Shown piece by piece: positions 33,795 to 41,229 of a stretch of 64,000 bases of DNA. Each line of letters starts with the position of its first letter. The first letter of the stretch is position 1. The notes under the pieces were generated by a model that searched no databases, was not told the DNA's origin, and was given only the letters and a program-made list of their open reading frames with translations. A program made the translations under genes and the position numbers. The stretch comes from Sorangium cellulosum So ce56 (GTDB lineage: Bacteria; Myxococcota_A; Polyangia; Polyangiales; Polyangiaceae): contig NC_010162.1 of NCBI RefSeq assembly GCF_000067165.1, forward strand, positions 6,889,001-6,953,000, in the 5' to 3' direction.

Positions 33795-35981
33795 ATGCTC
33801 GACCCAGCTTATGACTCATCCGCGATCCACAAACACGCAGTCCGTGAGAGCTTCACTTACACATTCCGCGCCCCCGCGGGCGTTTGTCGCGCGACTCGCA
33901 CATCGTTCCAGCAGCTTCTCGCGAACGGCTCGACGCTCGCTGTCGCCGCTCTCCTCGCTGCGTGCGGTCCGGCGCCGGAGGACCCTGCTCCGGGCTCGGG
34001 GTCCGGCGGCGGCACGACGGCGACCTCAGGCGCAGCCGGCACCGGCAGCGCCGGGGGCATCGGCGACGCCGGCGCCACCAGCAGCACCGGCGGCACCGGT
34101 GGCGCCGGCGCCGCCGGCAGCACCGCCGACTCGACGGCCGAGGCGGCGGGAAGCGGCGGCTCGACCGGGGCTGCAGGCGGCAACCCCGGCGCCTGCGAGC
34201 AGGGCACGACGAGCACGGAGTGGGCGACGAGCTGCCAGGTCACGGGGGCCAGCTGCACGGCAGGCACCTGGAGGGCGCCGCGCGACGGCGGCGAGACGCG
34301 CGCGCCGCTGCGCCACGAGTCGGCGCACTTCGCCTTCTACTGGCCCGAGGGGACGGACATCAACCTGAGCCAGGCGGAGGAGGCGGCGGACACGCTCGAG
34401 AGCATCTGGAGCGCGTACTTCGGCAGCCCCATCTTCTTCCCCGAGCCGTACTGCAAGTCAGCGGACAAGTGGAAGGCCGCGGTCCATTTCGACAACAGCT
34501 TCCCGCTCTGGGGCGGCGGGTGGAGCCGCAACGGCGTCAATTACATGGGGATGTGGATCGGCCCCGACGCCGCCCGTGACCCGTGGGGTCTCGCCCACGA
34601 GTTCATGCACGGCGTGCAGTCGACGACGCAGGCGTTCCCCGATTGTGGCGGCGACGGCTGCTGGATCTTCGAGAGCCACGCGAACTGGATGCCGCATCAG
34701 ATATGGCGGGACAACGTGCACTGCTCAGACATGCTGCCGAACATGCCGCACCTCTACTACGGCAACACCCGGAACCGCTATTGCAACTGGCAGTTCTTCG
34801 AGTTCCTGAAGGACAAGCACTGCTACAGCGCCGTCAACGACATGTGGGCCTACGAGGCGCCGCGCGGCCAAGGGGACCCATGGCAAAAGCTCATGCTGAG
34901 CCGTGGCTGGGACATCGAGCGGCTCAACGACGAGTTCGGCGAGTGGGCGATGCACAACATCACCTGGGACTACAAGGACCCTCCGCCCACGGACGGAGGC
35001 GATCCCTCCGGCGTGTATCGACGAAAATACGGCTCGATCGAGCCCGACATGACGTCGAACGGCCGCACCGATCGCCGGCTTCGTCTCACGCGGCTCGAGG
35101 CGCTCGACGCGGACTGGGCGCAGAATCGCCGCTTCGTCTCGCCGTATCACTGGGCACCGCAGCGCTGGGGTTACAACATCGTGCGCCTGCACCCGAAAGC
35201 GGACGCGACCAGCGTGCGCGTCGTGTTCCGGGGCGTGACGCAGGCCGGCGCCGACTCAGGCTGGCGCTGGGGCCTCGTCGCGACGGACCCGGAGCTGACC
35301 ACCTCCCGCTACAGCCCCCTGCAGCGGGGGGGCGACGGCGAGATGGACTTCTGCATCAGCCCCGGCGAGAACGTCTACTTGGTCGTGGTCGCGACGCCGA
35401 CCGAATACCAGAAGCTGGTCTGGACGAGGCTCTCGGACGGGCCAGCGTACCCGTCGATCTACCGCTATCCGTACATGGTGGAGCTCGATGGATCGTGGCC
35501 CGCCGGGTTTCAGGACGGTCAGCTCGATGCGTGTCCGCGGGGCACGACGAGGCACGCGAACGGCGGCGGCTGCGCGCCTGCGGGCACGCCATCGAGCGTC
35601 TACGTCGGTCCTTACGCGACCATCCTCGGCGGAGAGGTGAGCGGCGACGTCCGCGTCGAGGATCATGCGACCATCGTCAACGGCGTGATCTCCGGCGGCC
35701 GTGTCGGCGCGCTCAGCCTGGTCGGGCAACGCGGCTCGGGCATCCAGGCGCGCGGGTTCAACGTGAGCGGCTCGGCGAACGTGCAGGCCACCTTCTATCC
35801 GCTCGGCTGGTTCGGCGATCGACAGTCCGTCTCCGGGACAGCAACGCTGCTCGGGGATGTCGAGTTCGTCGCCACATCGAAATCGAGCAACACGTTCTAC
35901 GGGTTCGTCCCCGACGACTGGGCGGGCGTCACGATGGTCACCGAGGTGACGGCCGCACCGCCGTACACCTGGCGGCGTTGA
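33795..35981 (+). CDS. DUF6055-type lipoprotein, putative zinc metallopeptidase
   Basis: A 728-residue exported protein. The lipobox LLAAC lies about 56 residues after the ATG at 33795, giving an unusually long n-region, so the true start may be later. A Gly/Ser/Thr/Ala linker follows. The core (about 170-430) contains HFAFYWPEGTDINLSQAEEA, WKAAVHFDNSFPLWGGGW, GLAHEFMHGVQSTTQAFPD and CWIFESHANWMPHQIWRDNV. HEFMH followed by a downstream ESHANW is the pattern of gluzincin-like zinc proteases, although the domain is formally of unknown function. The C-terminal part has GGEVSGDVRVEDHATIVNGV repeats like a left-handed or parallel beta helix. It ends 7 bp before the next gene. Confidence 0.75.
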   Translation: MLDPAYDSSAIHKHAVRESFTYTFRAPAGVCRATRTSFQQLLANGSTLAVAALLAACGPAPEDPAPGSGSGGGTTATSGAAGTGSAGGIGDAGATSSTGGTGGAGAAGSTADSTAEAAGSGGSTGAAGGNPGACEQGTTSTEWATSCQVTGASCTAGTWRAPRDGGETRAPLRHESAHFAFYWPEGTDINLSQAEEAADTLESIWSAYFGSPIFFPEPYCKSADKWKAAVHFDNSFPLWGGGWSRNGVNYMGMWIGPDAARDPWGLAHEFMHGVQSTTQAFPDCGGDGCWIFESHANWMPHQIWRDNVHCSDMLPNMPHLYYGNTRNRYCNWQFFEFLKDKHCYSAVNDMWAYEAPRGQGDPWQKLMLSRGWDIERLNDEFGEWAMHNITWDYKDPPPTDGGDPSGVYRRKYGSIEPDMTSNGRTDRRLRLTRLEALDADWAQNRRFVSPYHWAPQRWGYNIVRLHPKADATSVRVVFRGVTQAGADSGWRWGLVATDPELTTSRYSPLQRGGDGEMDFCISPGENVYLVVVATPTEYQKLVWTRLSDGPAYPSIYRYPYMVELDGSWPAGFQDGQLDACPRGTTRHANGGGCAPAGTPSSVYVGPYATILGGEVSGDVRVEDHATIVNGVISGGRVGALSLVGQRGSGIQARGFNVSGSANVQATFYPLGWFGDRQSVSGTATLLGDVEFVATSKSSNTFYGFVPDDWAGVTMVTEVTAAPPYTWRR

Positions 35982-35988
35982 GGCCACG

Positions 35989-36693
35989 ATGCAGACGATG
36001 CTTCATGTTGGGCTCATCGGTGACCGCGACGACGCCGTGACGGCCCACCGGGCCATCCCGGTGGCGCTGCGGCTGGCGGGAGAGGCGCTATCCGCGCCGC
36101 TCTCCTTTGAATGGGTGCCGACCGAGGAGGTGACCGACGCCTCGCGGGTGGCTCGTTATGACGCCCTGTGGTGCGTTCCGGCGAGCCCGTACCGGAGCAT
36201 GGATGGCGCGCTGCGCGCGATCCGCTTCGCCCGTGAGCAGCGGCGCCCGTTCCTCGGCACCTGCGGGGGCTTCCAGCACGCGGTCGTCGAGTACGCGCGC
36301 CACGTGCTGGGCTGGTCCGACGCCGAGCACGCGGAGACCGCGCCAGAGGCGCAGCGCGCGGTGATCGCGCCGCTTGCGTGCTCGCTGGTCGAGGCCACCG
36401 GCAAGATCCGCTTCAACGCCGGAACCCGCATCGCGCGGGCCTACGGCCGCCCTGAGGCCACGGAAGGGTATCGGTGCCGCTACGGCCTGAACCCGGAGTT
36501 CCAGGCCGCGCTGGTCTCGGGCCCGCTGCGCATCGGCGCCGAGGACGACGCCGGCGACGTGCGCGCCGTGGAGCTCGACGGCCATCCGTTCTTCGTCGCC
36601 ACGCTGTTCCAGCCGGAGCGCGCCGCGCTGGCCGGGCGGCTGCCGCCGCTCGTGGCCGAGCTCATCCGAGCCTGCTCGAGCGCCGCCGGCTGA
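35989..36693 (+). CDS. CTP-synthase glutamine-amidotransferase-domain-like protein
   Basis: A 234-residue stand-alone class I glutamine amidotransferase fold, matching what is usually named CTP synthase C-terminal region-related (seleno)protein. The nucleophile elbow is FLGTCGGFQH with Cys92. The C-terminal motif, FHPE in true amidotransferases, is here ATLFQPE, so the catalytic His is replaced by Gln. Other landmarks are YDALWCVPASPYRSMDGALR and TEGYRCRYGLNPEF. It starts 7 bp after the DUF6055 gene and probably shares its transcript. Glutaminase activity is doubtful because of the His to Gln change; substrate and role are unknown. Confidence 0.82.
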   Translation: MQTMLHVGLIGDRDDAVTAHRAIPVALRLAGEALSAPLSFEWVPTEEVTDASRVARYDALWCVPASPYRSMDGALRAIRFAREQRRPFLGTCGGFQHAVVEYARHVLGWSDAEHAETAPEAQRAVIAPLACSLVEATGKIRFNAGTRIARAYGRPEATEGYRCRYGLNPEFQAALVSGPLRIGAEDDAGDVRAVELDGHPFFVATLFQPERAALAGRLPPLVAELIRACSSAAG

Positions 36694-36878
36694 ACGCTGG
36701 CGCCTGCACACCGTTCAACGAAGGAAGGCTCCGCCAGAGCGTCAACGACGCCGAACTCTGGATCTCTTCCTGGCGTCCGGCGCCTTGTGGTTTCGAACCT
36801 CGGCCGGCTTCAGCGTTCGGGTGCGCCTGCTGCTCCACGAGGTGTTCCTGCGAGGCGCTGCGCGTGCGGCGCCGGCGC

Positions 36879-38798
36879 TCAGCGCGATTGCAGGAAGTAC
36901 CTGCGCGCGGCCTCGCAGAGTTCGGGCCAGCGCTGAGCAAGCGCGGGATCTGCCGCGAAGCGGCCTGCCCAGAAGGCGTCGAGGGCGGCGCGCGCCGCGG
37001 GGGTCGGCACCCCGTAGCGTGCATTCGTGCTCTCCACGTAGGCGGGGTACAGCTCGCACGCGACGACGAGGCCGGCGTACTGGTTGAGCGTGAGCGAGGG
37101 TGGCGGGCGCACGCTGAGCGGGTCGCTCACGCTCGCGGGGGCCGGCGTGGAGGCGGGCGGGACACTCGGCGTGGCGGCCGGCAGCGCGCTCGGCGTGGCG
37201 ACCGGCGGCACGCTCGGCGCGGCGGCCGGCAGCGCGCTCGGCGCGGCGGCCGGCAGCGCGCTCGGCGCGGCGGCCGGCGGCGCGCTCGACGCGGCGACCG
37301 GCAGCGGGCTCGCCGTGGCAGCCGCCTGCGCACTCGACGCAGCGACCGGCTGCGAGCTCGCCGTGGCGGCGGCCTGCGCGCCCGGCGTGGCCGCAACGGA
37401 ATGACGCTCGTCGTGGAGCGGCACCGCCGGGGAGTGGTGCGCGGGCGCCGGACCAGGCTCGCGCACCGGCTGTCCGTCGGGGCTGGCGACGGGCTGAAAC
37501 GGCAGCGCCGAATCGAAACGAGCGACGGACGGCCGAGGGCGCTCTTCGGAGGCCACCGGGATGAAGGGCAGCGCGGAGTCGATGACCCGCGGCGTATCGG
37601 GGAGCGTCTTGCTCAGCGGCTTCGACTCCGCGCCGCTCACCGGCGGGTCCGTCCGAGGAACCGACGCAGGCGCGGGAACAGGCACGATCGCGGGCTGGGT
37701 GACCGATTGGGGTGCGGGTGTGGACGCAGGCGCCGGGGCGGGCTCGGGCTCGGCCACCGGTGCGGGCGCGGCCACCGGCGCGGGCACGGCCACCGGTGCG
37801 GGCACGGCCACCGGCGCGGGCACGGCCACCGGCGCGGGCACGGCCACCGGCGCCGGCACGGCCACCGGTGCGGGCGCGGCCACCGGTGCGGGCGCGGCCA
37901 CCGGCGCGGGCACGGCCACCGGCGCGGGCGCGGCCACCGGCGCGGGCACGGCCACCGGCGCGGGCACGGCCACCGGCGCGGGCACGGCCACCGGCGCGGG
38001 CACGGCCACCGGCGCGGGCACGGCCACCGGTACCGCCATCGCTGCCGGCGCGGATACCGGCATGGGTGCGGGCACACCGAGCGGCGCCGGCCCACCGAGC
38101 AGCGCCGGCCCAGGCACCGCCGTTGAGCCCAGCACCGCCATCGGCGCGGGCATCGGCTCCGCCGTCGGCGCTGCCGCCGGCACGAAGGGCAGCCCCCCGC
38201 CCAGGCGAGACAGCGGCCCCTGCGCCTCGACCAGCGCCGGCGCGCTCGTCGTCGCGGTGACCTCCTCCGCTTCACGCTTCGCCGCGGTCGGCGGCACGAA
38301 GGGCAGCCCTCCGCCCAGGCGAGACAGCGGCCCCTGCGCCTCGACCAGCGCCGGCGCGCCCGTCGTCGCGGCGGCCTCCTCCGCCGCGCGCTGCGCCGCC
38401 GCCTCGTCCTCCGCGCGCTGCGCCGCGGCCCGCCTCGCCTCCGCCAGCCGCTCGTCGAGCGCCCCGTGCGCGTCCTTCAGCACGGCCAGCGCCTCGGCGC
38501 TCTCGCCGTCTGGACCGAGGACGCGGCCGATCGCCAGGAGCATCTCTCGCGCGGCGCGCAGCGCCGCCTCGTCCGCCGCGCGGCCGGGCAGGTGCCGCCT
38601 GGCGAACGCCGCGAGCTCGTCGTCCTCGCATCGAACGAGATCTGCGAGCCGGGCCGCCACGCGGCGCCGATCCGGATCGGCGCTGCTGCCCGCCGGCCTG
38701 CGCATCGCCGCGTCCAGCTTCGCGAGCGCCTCGGTCAGCGTGCTCTTCTCCGGCGCCGTCGCAGCCTCCGTGGCGGACCCCTGGCGCGCGCCCCTCAC
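36879..38798 (-). CDS. Repeat-rich protein of the VgrG island, candidate cargo or adaptor
   Basis: Last gene of the VgrG operon, 639 residues from a GTG overlapping the DUF4150 stop (GTGA). Residues 1-175 are a helical domain (TLTEALAKLDAAMRRPAGSS, LADLVRCEDDELAAFARRHL). Then comes a tandem duplication of ALVEAQGPLSRLGGGLPFVP, about 15 copies of PAPVAV, further xLPFxP motifs (DSALPFIPVASEE, DSALPFQPVASPD), an Ala/Pro/Ser-rich stretch, and a C-terminal helical domain of about 75 residues (NQYAGLVVACELYPAYVEST, AALDAFWAGRFAADPALAQR). LPFxP motifs and this C-terminal domain recur in DUF2169-linked proteins from memory. No toxin active site is recognised. A secreted cargo or adaptor is inference from operon position. 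Confidence 0.75.
   Translation of the reverse strand: MRGARQGSATEAATAPEKSTLTEALAKLDAAMRRPAGSSADPDRRRVAARLADLVRCEDDELAAFARRHLPGRAADEAALRAAREMLLAIGRVLGPDGESAEALAVLKDAHGALDERLAEARRAAAQRAEDEAAAQRAAEEAAATTGAPALVEAQGPLSRLGGGLPFVPPTAAKREAEEVTATTSAPALVEAQGPLSRLGGGLPFVPAAAPTAEPMPAPMAVLGSTAVPGPALLGGPAPLGVPAPMPVSAPAAMAVPVAVPAPVAVPAPVAVPAPVAVPAPVAVPAPVAAPAPVAVPAPVAAPAPVAAPAPVAVPAPVAVPAPVAVPAPVAVPAPVAVPAPVAAPAPVAEPEPAPAPASTPAPQSVTQPAIVPVPAPASVPRTDPPVSGAESKPLSKTLPDTPRVIDSALPFIPVASEERPRPSVARFDSALPFQPVASPDGQPVREPGPAPAHHSPAVPLHDERHSVAATPGAQAAATASSQPVAASSAQAAATASPLPVAASSAPPAAAPSALPAAAPSALPAAAPSVPPVATPSALPAATPSVPPASTPAPASVSDPLSVRPPPSLTLNQYAGLVVACELYPAYVESTNARYGVPTPAARAALDAFWAGRFAADPALAQRWPELCEAARRYFLQSR
37740..38030 (-). 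repeat. 18-bp tandem repeats encoding PAPVAV
   Basis: About 15 near-perfect units, ggcacggccaccggcgcg on the plus strand, inside the repeat-rich protein gene. Some units carry c/t or a/c changes, giving VAA or VAV. Confidence 0.88.
38180..38373 (-). repeat. Roughly 100-bp tandem duplication encoding the LPFVP module
   Basis: Two adjacent copies of a segment beginning ggcacgaagggcagccc and ending in the Ala/Glu helix, differing at few positions. Each encodes ALVEAQGPLSRLGGGLPFVP. Confidence 0.85.
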
Positions 38799-39187
38799 GG
38801 CGCGAGCACGAGGACGGTGGTGACGCTCGGTACGATGGCCATGCCCGGCGCGTTCGTGCTGTTCTGGATCGAGATGCTCGTCAGGCGCGTCATGGGCGCG
38901 CAGCCGACGATCACCGTGAAGGCCGCGGTCACGTTGCGCGACGGGCCCATCACCATCCCGGACGCGACGCCGAGCGCGACGCCCGGGTTGTCCCCCATCG
39001 TGAGCGGCGCGACCGTCAGCATGTTGTGCGCCGGCGCGCACGTGACGAGCACGTTCGGCACGAAGAGCACGCTCATCGGATGGAGCGAGATGTTCGGGTA
39101 CGGGATCGGCACCGGGGCCGGCGTCGGGGTCAGGCACACGTCCGGGAACGCCAGGCACATCCCCCCTGCGGTCGTCTTCGCGAGCAT
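38795..39187 (-). CDS. DUF4150 PAAR-like spike-tip protein
   Basis: A 130-residue protein with the DUF4150 pattern: MLAKTTAGGMCLAFPDVCLT, then PAPVPIPYPNISLHPM, followed by repeated short strands (VLVTCAPAHNMLTVAPLTMG, DNPGVALGVASGMVMGPSRN). DUF4150 proteins are PAAR-like and sharpen the VgrG spike in type VI secretion. Conserved Cys and His (CLAFPDVC, CAPAHN) fit metal binding at the tip. There is no C-terminal toxin extension, so it is a bare tip. GAGGGG precedes the ATG by about 9 nt, and the stop overlaps the next gene. Confidence 0.85.
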   Translation of the reverse strand: MLAKTTAGGMCLAFPDVCLTPTPAPVPIPYPNISLHPMSVLFVPNVLVTCAPAHNMLTVAPLTMGDNPGVALGVASGMVMGPSRNVTAAFTVIVGCAPMTRLTSISIQNSTNAPGMAIVPSVTTVLVLAP

Positions 39188-39239
39188 CGCTTCACCCCTC
39201 GTCGTTGCTGGCGCCCGCGGCCCCGCGCCGCGCGCCCCT

Positions 39240-39965
39240 TCAGCCGATCTTGACCTGCTCGCCGTCGAGCTTCGCGAGCGTCCGCGCGGCGACGATCGTG
39301 TTCTCCCCCCGCACCGCCGCGAGGCCCTCCGCGCGGAGATCGAAGACGCCCGCGCGCACCTGCTCGAGCGCCTCGACGAAGCGGAACGCCTGCTTCGCGC
39401 GCTGGACGAGCCGATCCGCGCGCGCCTCCATGCGCTCGGCGACGACGACGGCCTTCTGGAGGTGCGCCTCGAGCGACCGGCCGACGAGCCCGATCTCCTC
39501 GATCGCCGCCGCCGCCGCCTGCGCGCGGACCTGGAGTTTGCCCGCGAACAGCCCGACCTCCCTGGCGGCGGCGATCTCGATCTGATCGCCGGCGCCGAGC
39601 CCGAGCCGCCCCGTCGCCTGCACCTTCATATCGCCCTCGGCGACGATCCGCGTCGTCGCGCCCGCCTCGCCCTCCAGCACCGCGAGGACGAAGACCTGCT
39701 CGCCGTCCACCGCGCAGAGCACCCGATCCCCCGCGTCCGGCGCGACGAGGCAGCTCTTCGCGCGCCGCGCCGCGACCGGCCCGCCGCCGAGCTCGACCAC
39801 GAGCCCCGACGCCGTGCCCCGGACGACGCCCGTCTCCAGCGACGGCACGCGCCGCGGCGAGGGCGAGCGCTCGATCGCCGGCAGATCCACCGCGGCCAGG
39901 AGGTCGTCCTGCGCGCTGTCGTCGTGTGCCACCGTCAGGGGCTCGCGGGCCGCCATGCTCTGCAT
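39240..39965 (-). CDS. DUF3540 protein of the VgrG island
   Basis: A 241-residue protein matching the DUF3540 family linked to type VI secretion loci. The first half has a beta-rich OB-like part (TGVVRGTASGLVVELGGGPV, SCLVAPDAGDRVLCAVDGEQ, VFVLAVLEGEAGATTRIVAE). The second half has a long helix (LEAHLQKAVVVAERMEARAD, RLVQRAKQAFRFVEALEQVR) and ends AGVFDLRAEGLAAVRGENTI. The alternation of strand repeats and helix resembles the gp5/VgrG needle, so it may extend or cap the spike. It sits between the pentapeptide and DUF4150 genes, 52 bp before the latter. Confidence 0.83.
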   Translation of the reverse strand: MQSMAAREPLTVAHDDSAQDDLLAAVDLPAIERSPSPRRVPSLETGVVRGTASGLVVELGGGPVAARRAKSCLVAPDAGDRVLCAVDGEQVFVLAVLEGEAGATTRIVAEGDMKVQATGRLGLGAGDQIEIAAAREVGLFAGKLQVRAQAAAAAIEEIGLVGRSLEAHLQKAVVVAERMEARADRLVQRAKQAFRFVEALEQVRAGVFDLRAEGLAAVRGENTIVAARTLAKLDGEQVKIG

Positions 39966-40155
39966 CTCGGGTCTCCTCGGCCTGGATCCGCCCGGTCAGG
40001 ACGTGCGCGCCGCAACGCTAGTTTCAACCATTTCACGGCAGGAATCAATGAATTTCGTGGAACGCGGCCTCGCCCCGAGTCTCACGGGTCGCGGTCTCGC
40101 GTCTTGTGATTCCGCACGGCTTCGTGGTTCCGCACGGCCCGCGCAGCAGGCGCGG

Positions 40156-41229
40156 TCACGCGTGCTGCCCATCGCGCTCTCCGCCGCGGCGCGGCTTCCA
40201 GTCCTCGATCGCGGCGAGCTTCTCGTCGTCGCCGAGCCAGCCTGCGCCCGCCGGCACCTTCGCCCCGTCGCGGCGAGCGCGGTGCAGCTTGGCGCGGAAC
40301 ATCGCTGCCTGCGTGAAGTCCGCGCCCGAGAGATCGCAGTGCGAGAGGTCCGCGTACGCGAGCTTCGCGCCGACGAAGCGCGCGCCGGCGCACGACGCGA
40401 AGGCGAGGTACGCCTCGACGAGCTCCGCCCCCGAGAAGTCGGCCTCGGCGAGCGAGGCGCGCTCGAAGATGGCGTTCTGCAGCTTCGCCCGCGAAAACCG
40501 CGCCTTCGCCGCGTTCGCCTCGCCGAAGAGCGCCTGCGTCAGGACCGCATCGGAGAAGTCGCAGTCGGACACGTCGACCCCGGTGAAGTTGCACTGCGTC
40601 GCGTCGCAGCCCGCGAAGCTCGAGCCAGCGACGCTGCCGCGCATGAACTGCGTGCGGAACAGCTTTGTTCCCTGGAACGCCCGCGCGCCCAGCGCCGCCT
40701 CGACCAGCGTCGTGAGCGTCAGGTTCGCGCCGTCGAGCAGCGCGGTGCGCAGGTCGAGCTTGTACAGCGTCGCCTTCTCGAGGTTCGCGCGAGAGAAGTT
40801 CGCGCCGCCGGCCTTGACCTCGACGAGGTTCGCCCGGTCGAGGTTCGCCCCCTCGAACGAGGCGCGCTCGAGCGAGCACGTCGTCCAGGTCGCGACGGGC
40901 GCCTCCGCGCCCGACAGCGCCGCGCCCTCGAACGTCGACTCGATGAAGCTCGCGCCGACGAGCCTCGACCCCGAGAGCGTCGCCCCGTCGAGGCGGCTCC
41001 GGAAGAAGGTCGTCAGGTGCAGATCCACGCCCGCCGCGTCCACGCCCGACAGATCGCACTCGGAGAACGTCGACTCCTTGACGAGCGCGCCCCGCATCAC
41101 GCGCGGCATGCGGACCCGGTCGAACACCGCGCCCGAGAGATCCGCGCCCGTCAGGTCGAGCCCGGAGATGTCCACGGCCTGGATCGGGTCCCCGTGGCGG
41201 ACCTTGTCGAGCACCTCGTCGCGGTTCAT
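40156..41229 (-). CDS. Pentapeptide-repeat protein of the VgrG island
   Basis: A 357-residue protein composed almost wholly of A(D/N)LxX pentapeptides: DLTGADLSGAVFD, LERASFEGANLDRANLVEVK, GANFSRANLEKATLYKLDLR, ADFSGAELVEAYLAF. Such repeats fold into a right-handed quadrilateral beta helix. The short N-terminal MNRDEVLDKVRHGDPIQAVD and the C-terminal WLGDDEKLAAIEDWKPRR are non-repeat caps. The ATG overlaps the stop of the preceding DUF2169/pentapeptide gene. Pentapeptide proteins beside DUF2169 are frequent in orphan VgrG clusters and may act as cargo or assembly scaffolds; the exact role is unknown. A 190-bp gap follows before the DUF3540 gene. Confidence 0.87.
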   Translation of the reverse strand: MNRDEVLDKVRHGDPIQAVDISGLDLTGADLSGAVFDRVRMPRVMRGALVKESTFSECDLSGVDAAGVDLHLTTFFRSRLDGATLSGSRLVGASFIESTFEGAALSGAEAPVATWTTCSLERASFEGANLDRANLVEVKAGGANFSRANLEKATLYKLDLRTALLDGANLTLTTLVEAALGARAFQGTKLFRTQFMRGSVAGSSFAGCDATQCNFTGVDVSDCDFSDAVLTQALFGEANAAKARFSRAKLQNAIFERASLAEADFSGAELVEAYLAFASCAGARFVGAKLAYADLSHCDLSGADFTQAAMFRAKLHRARRDGAKVPAGAGWLGDDEKLAAIEDWKPRRGGERDGQHA

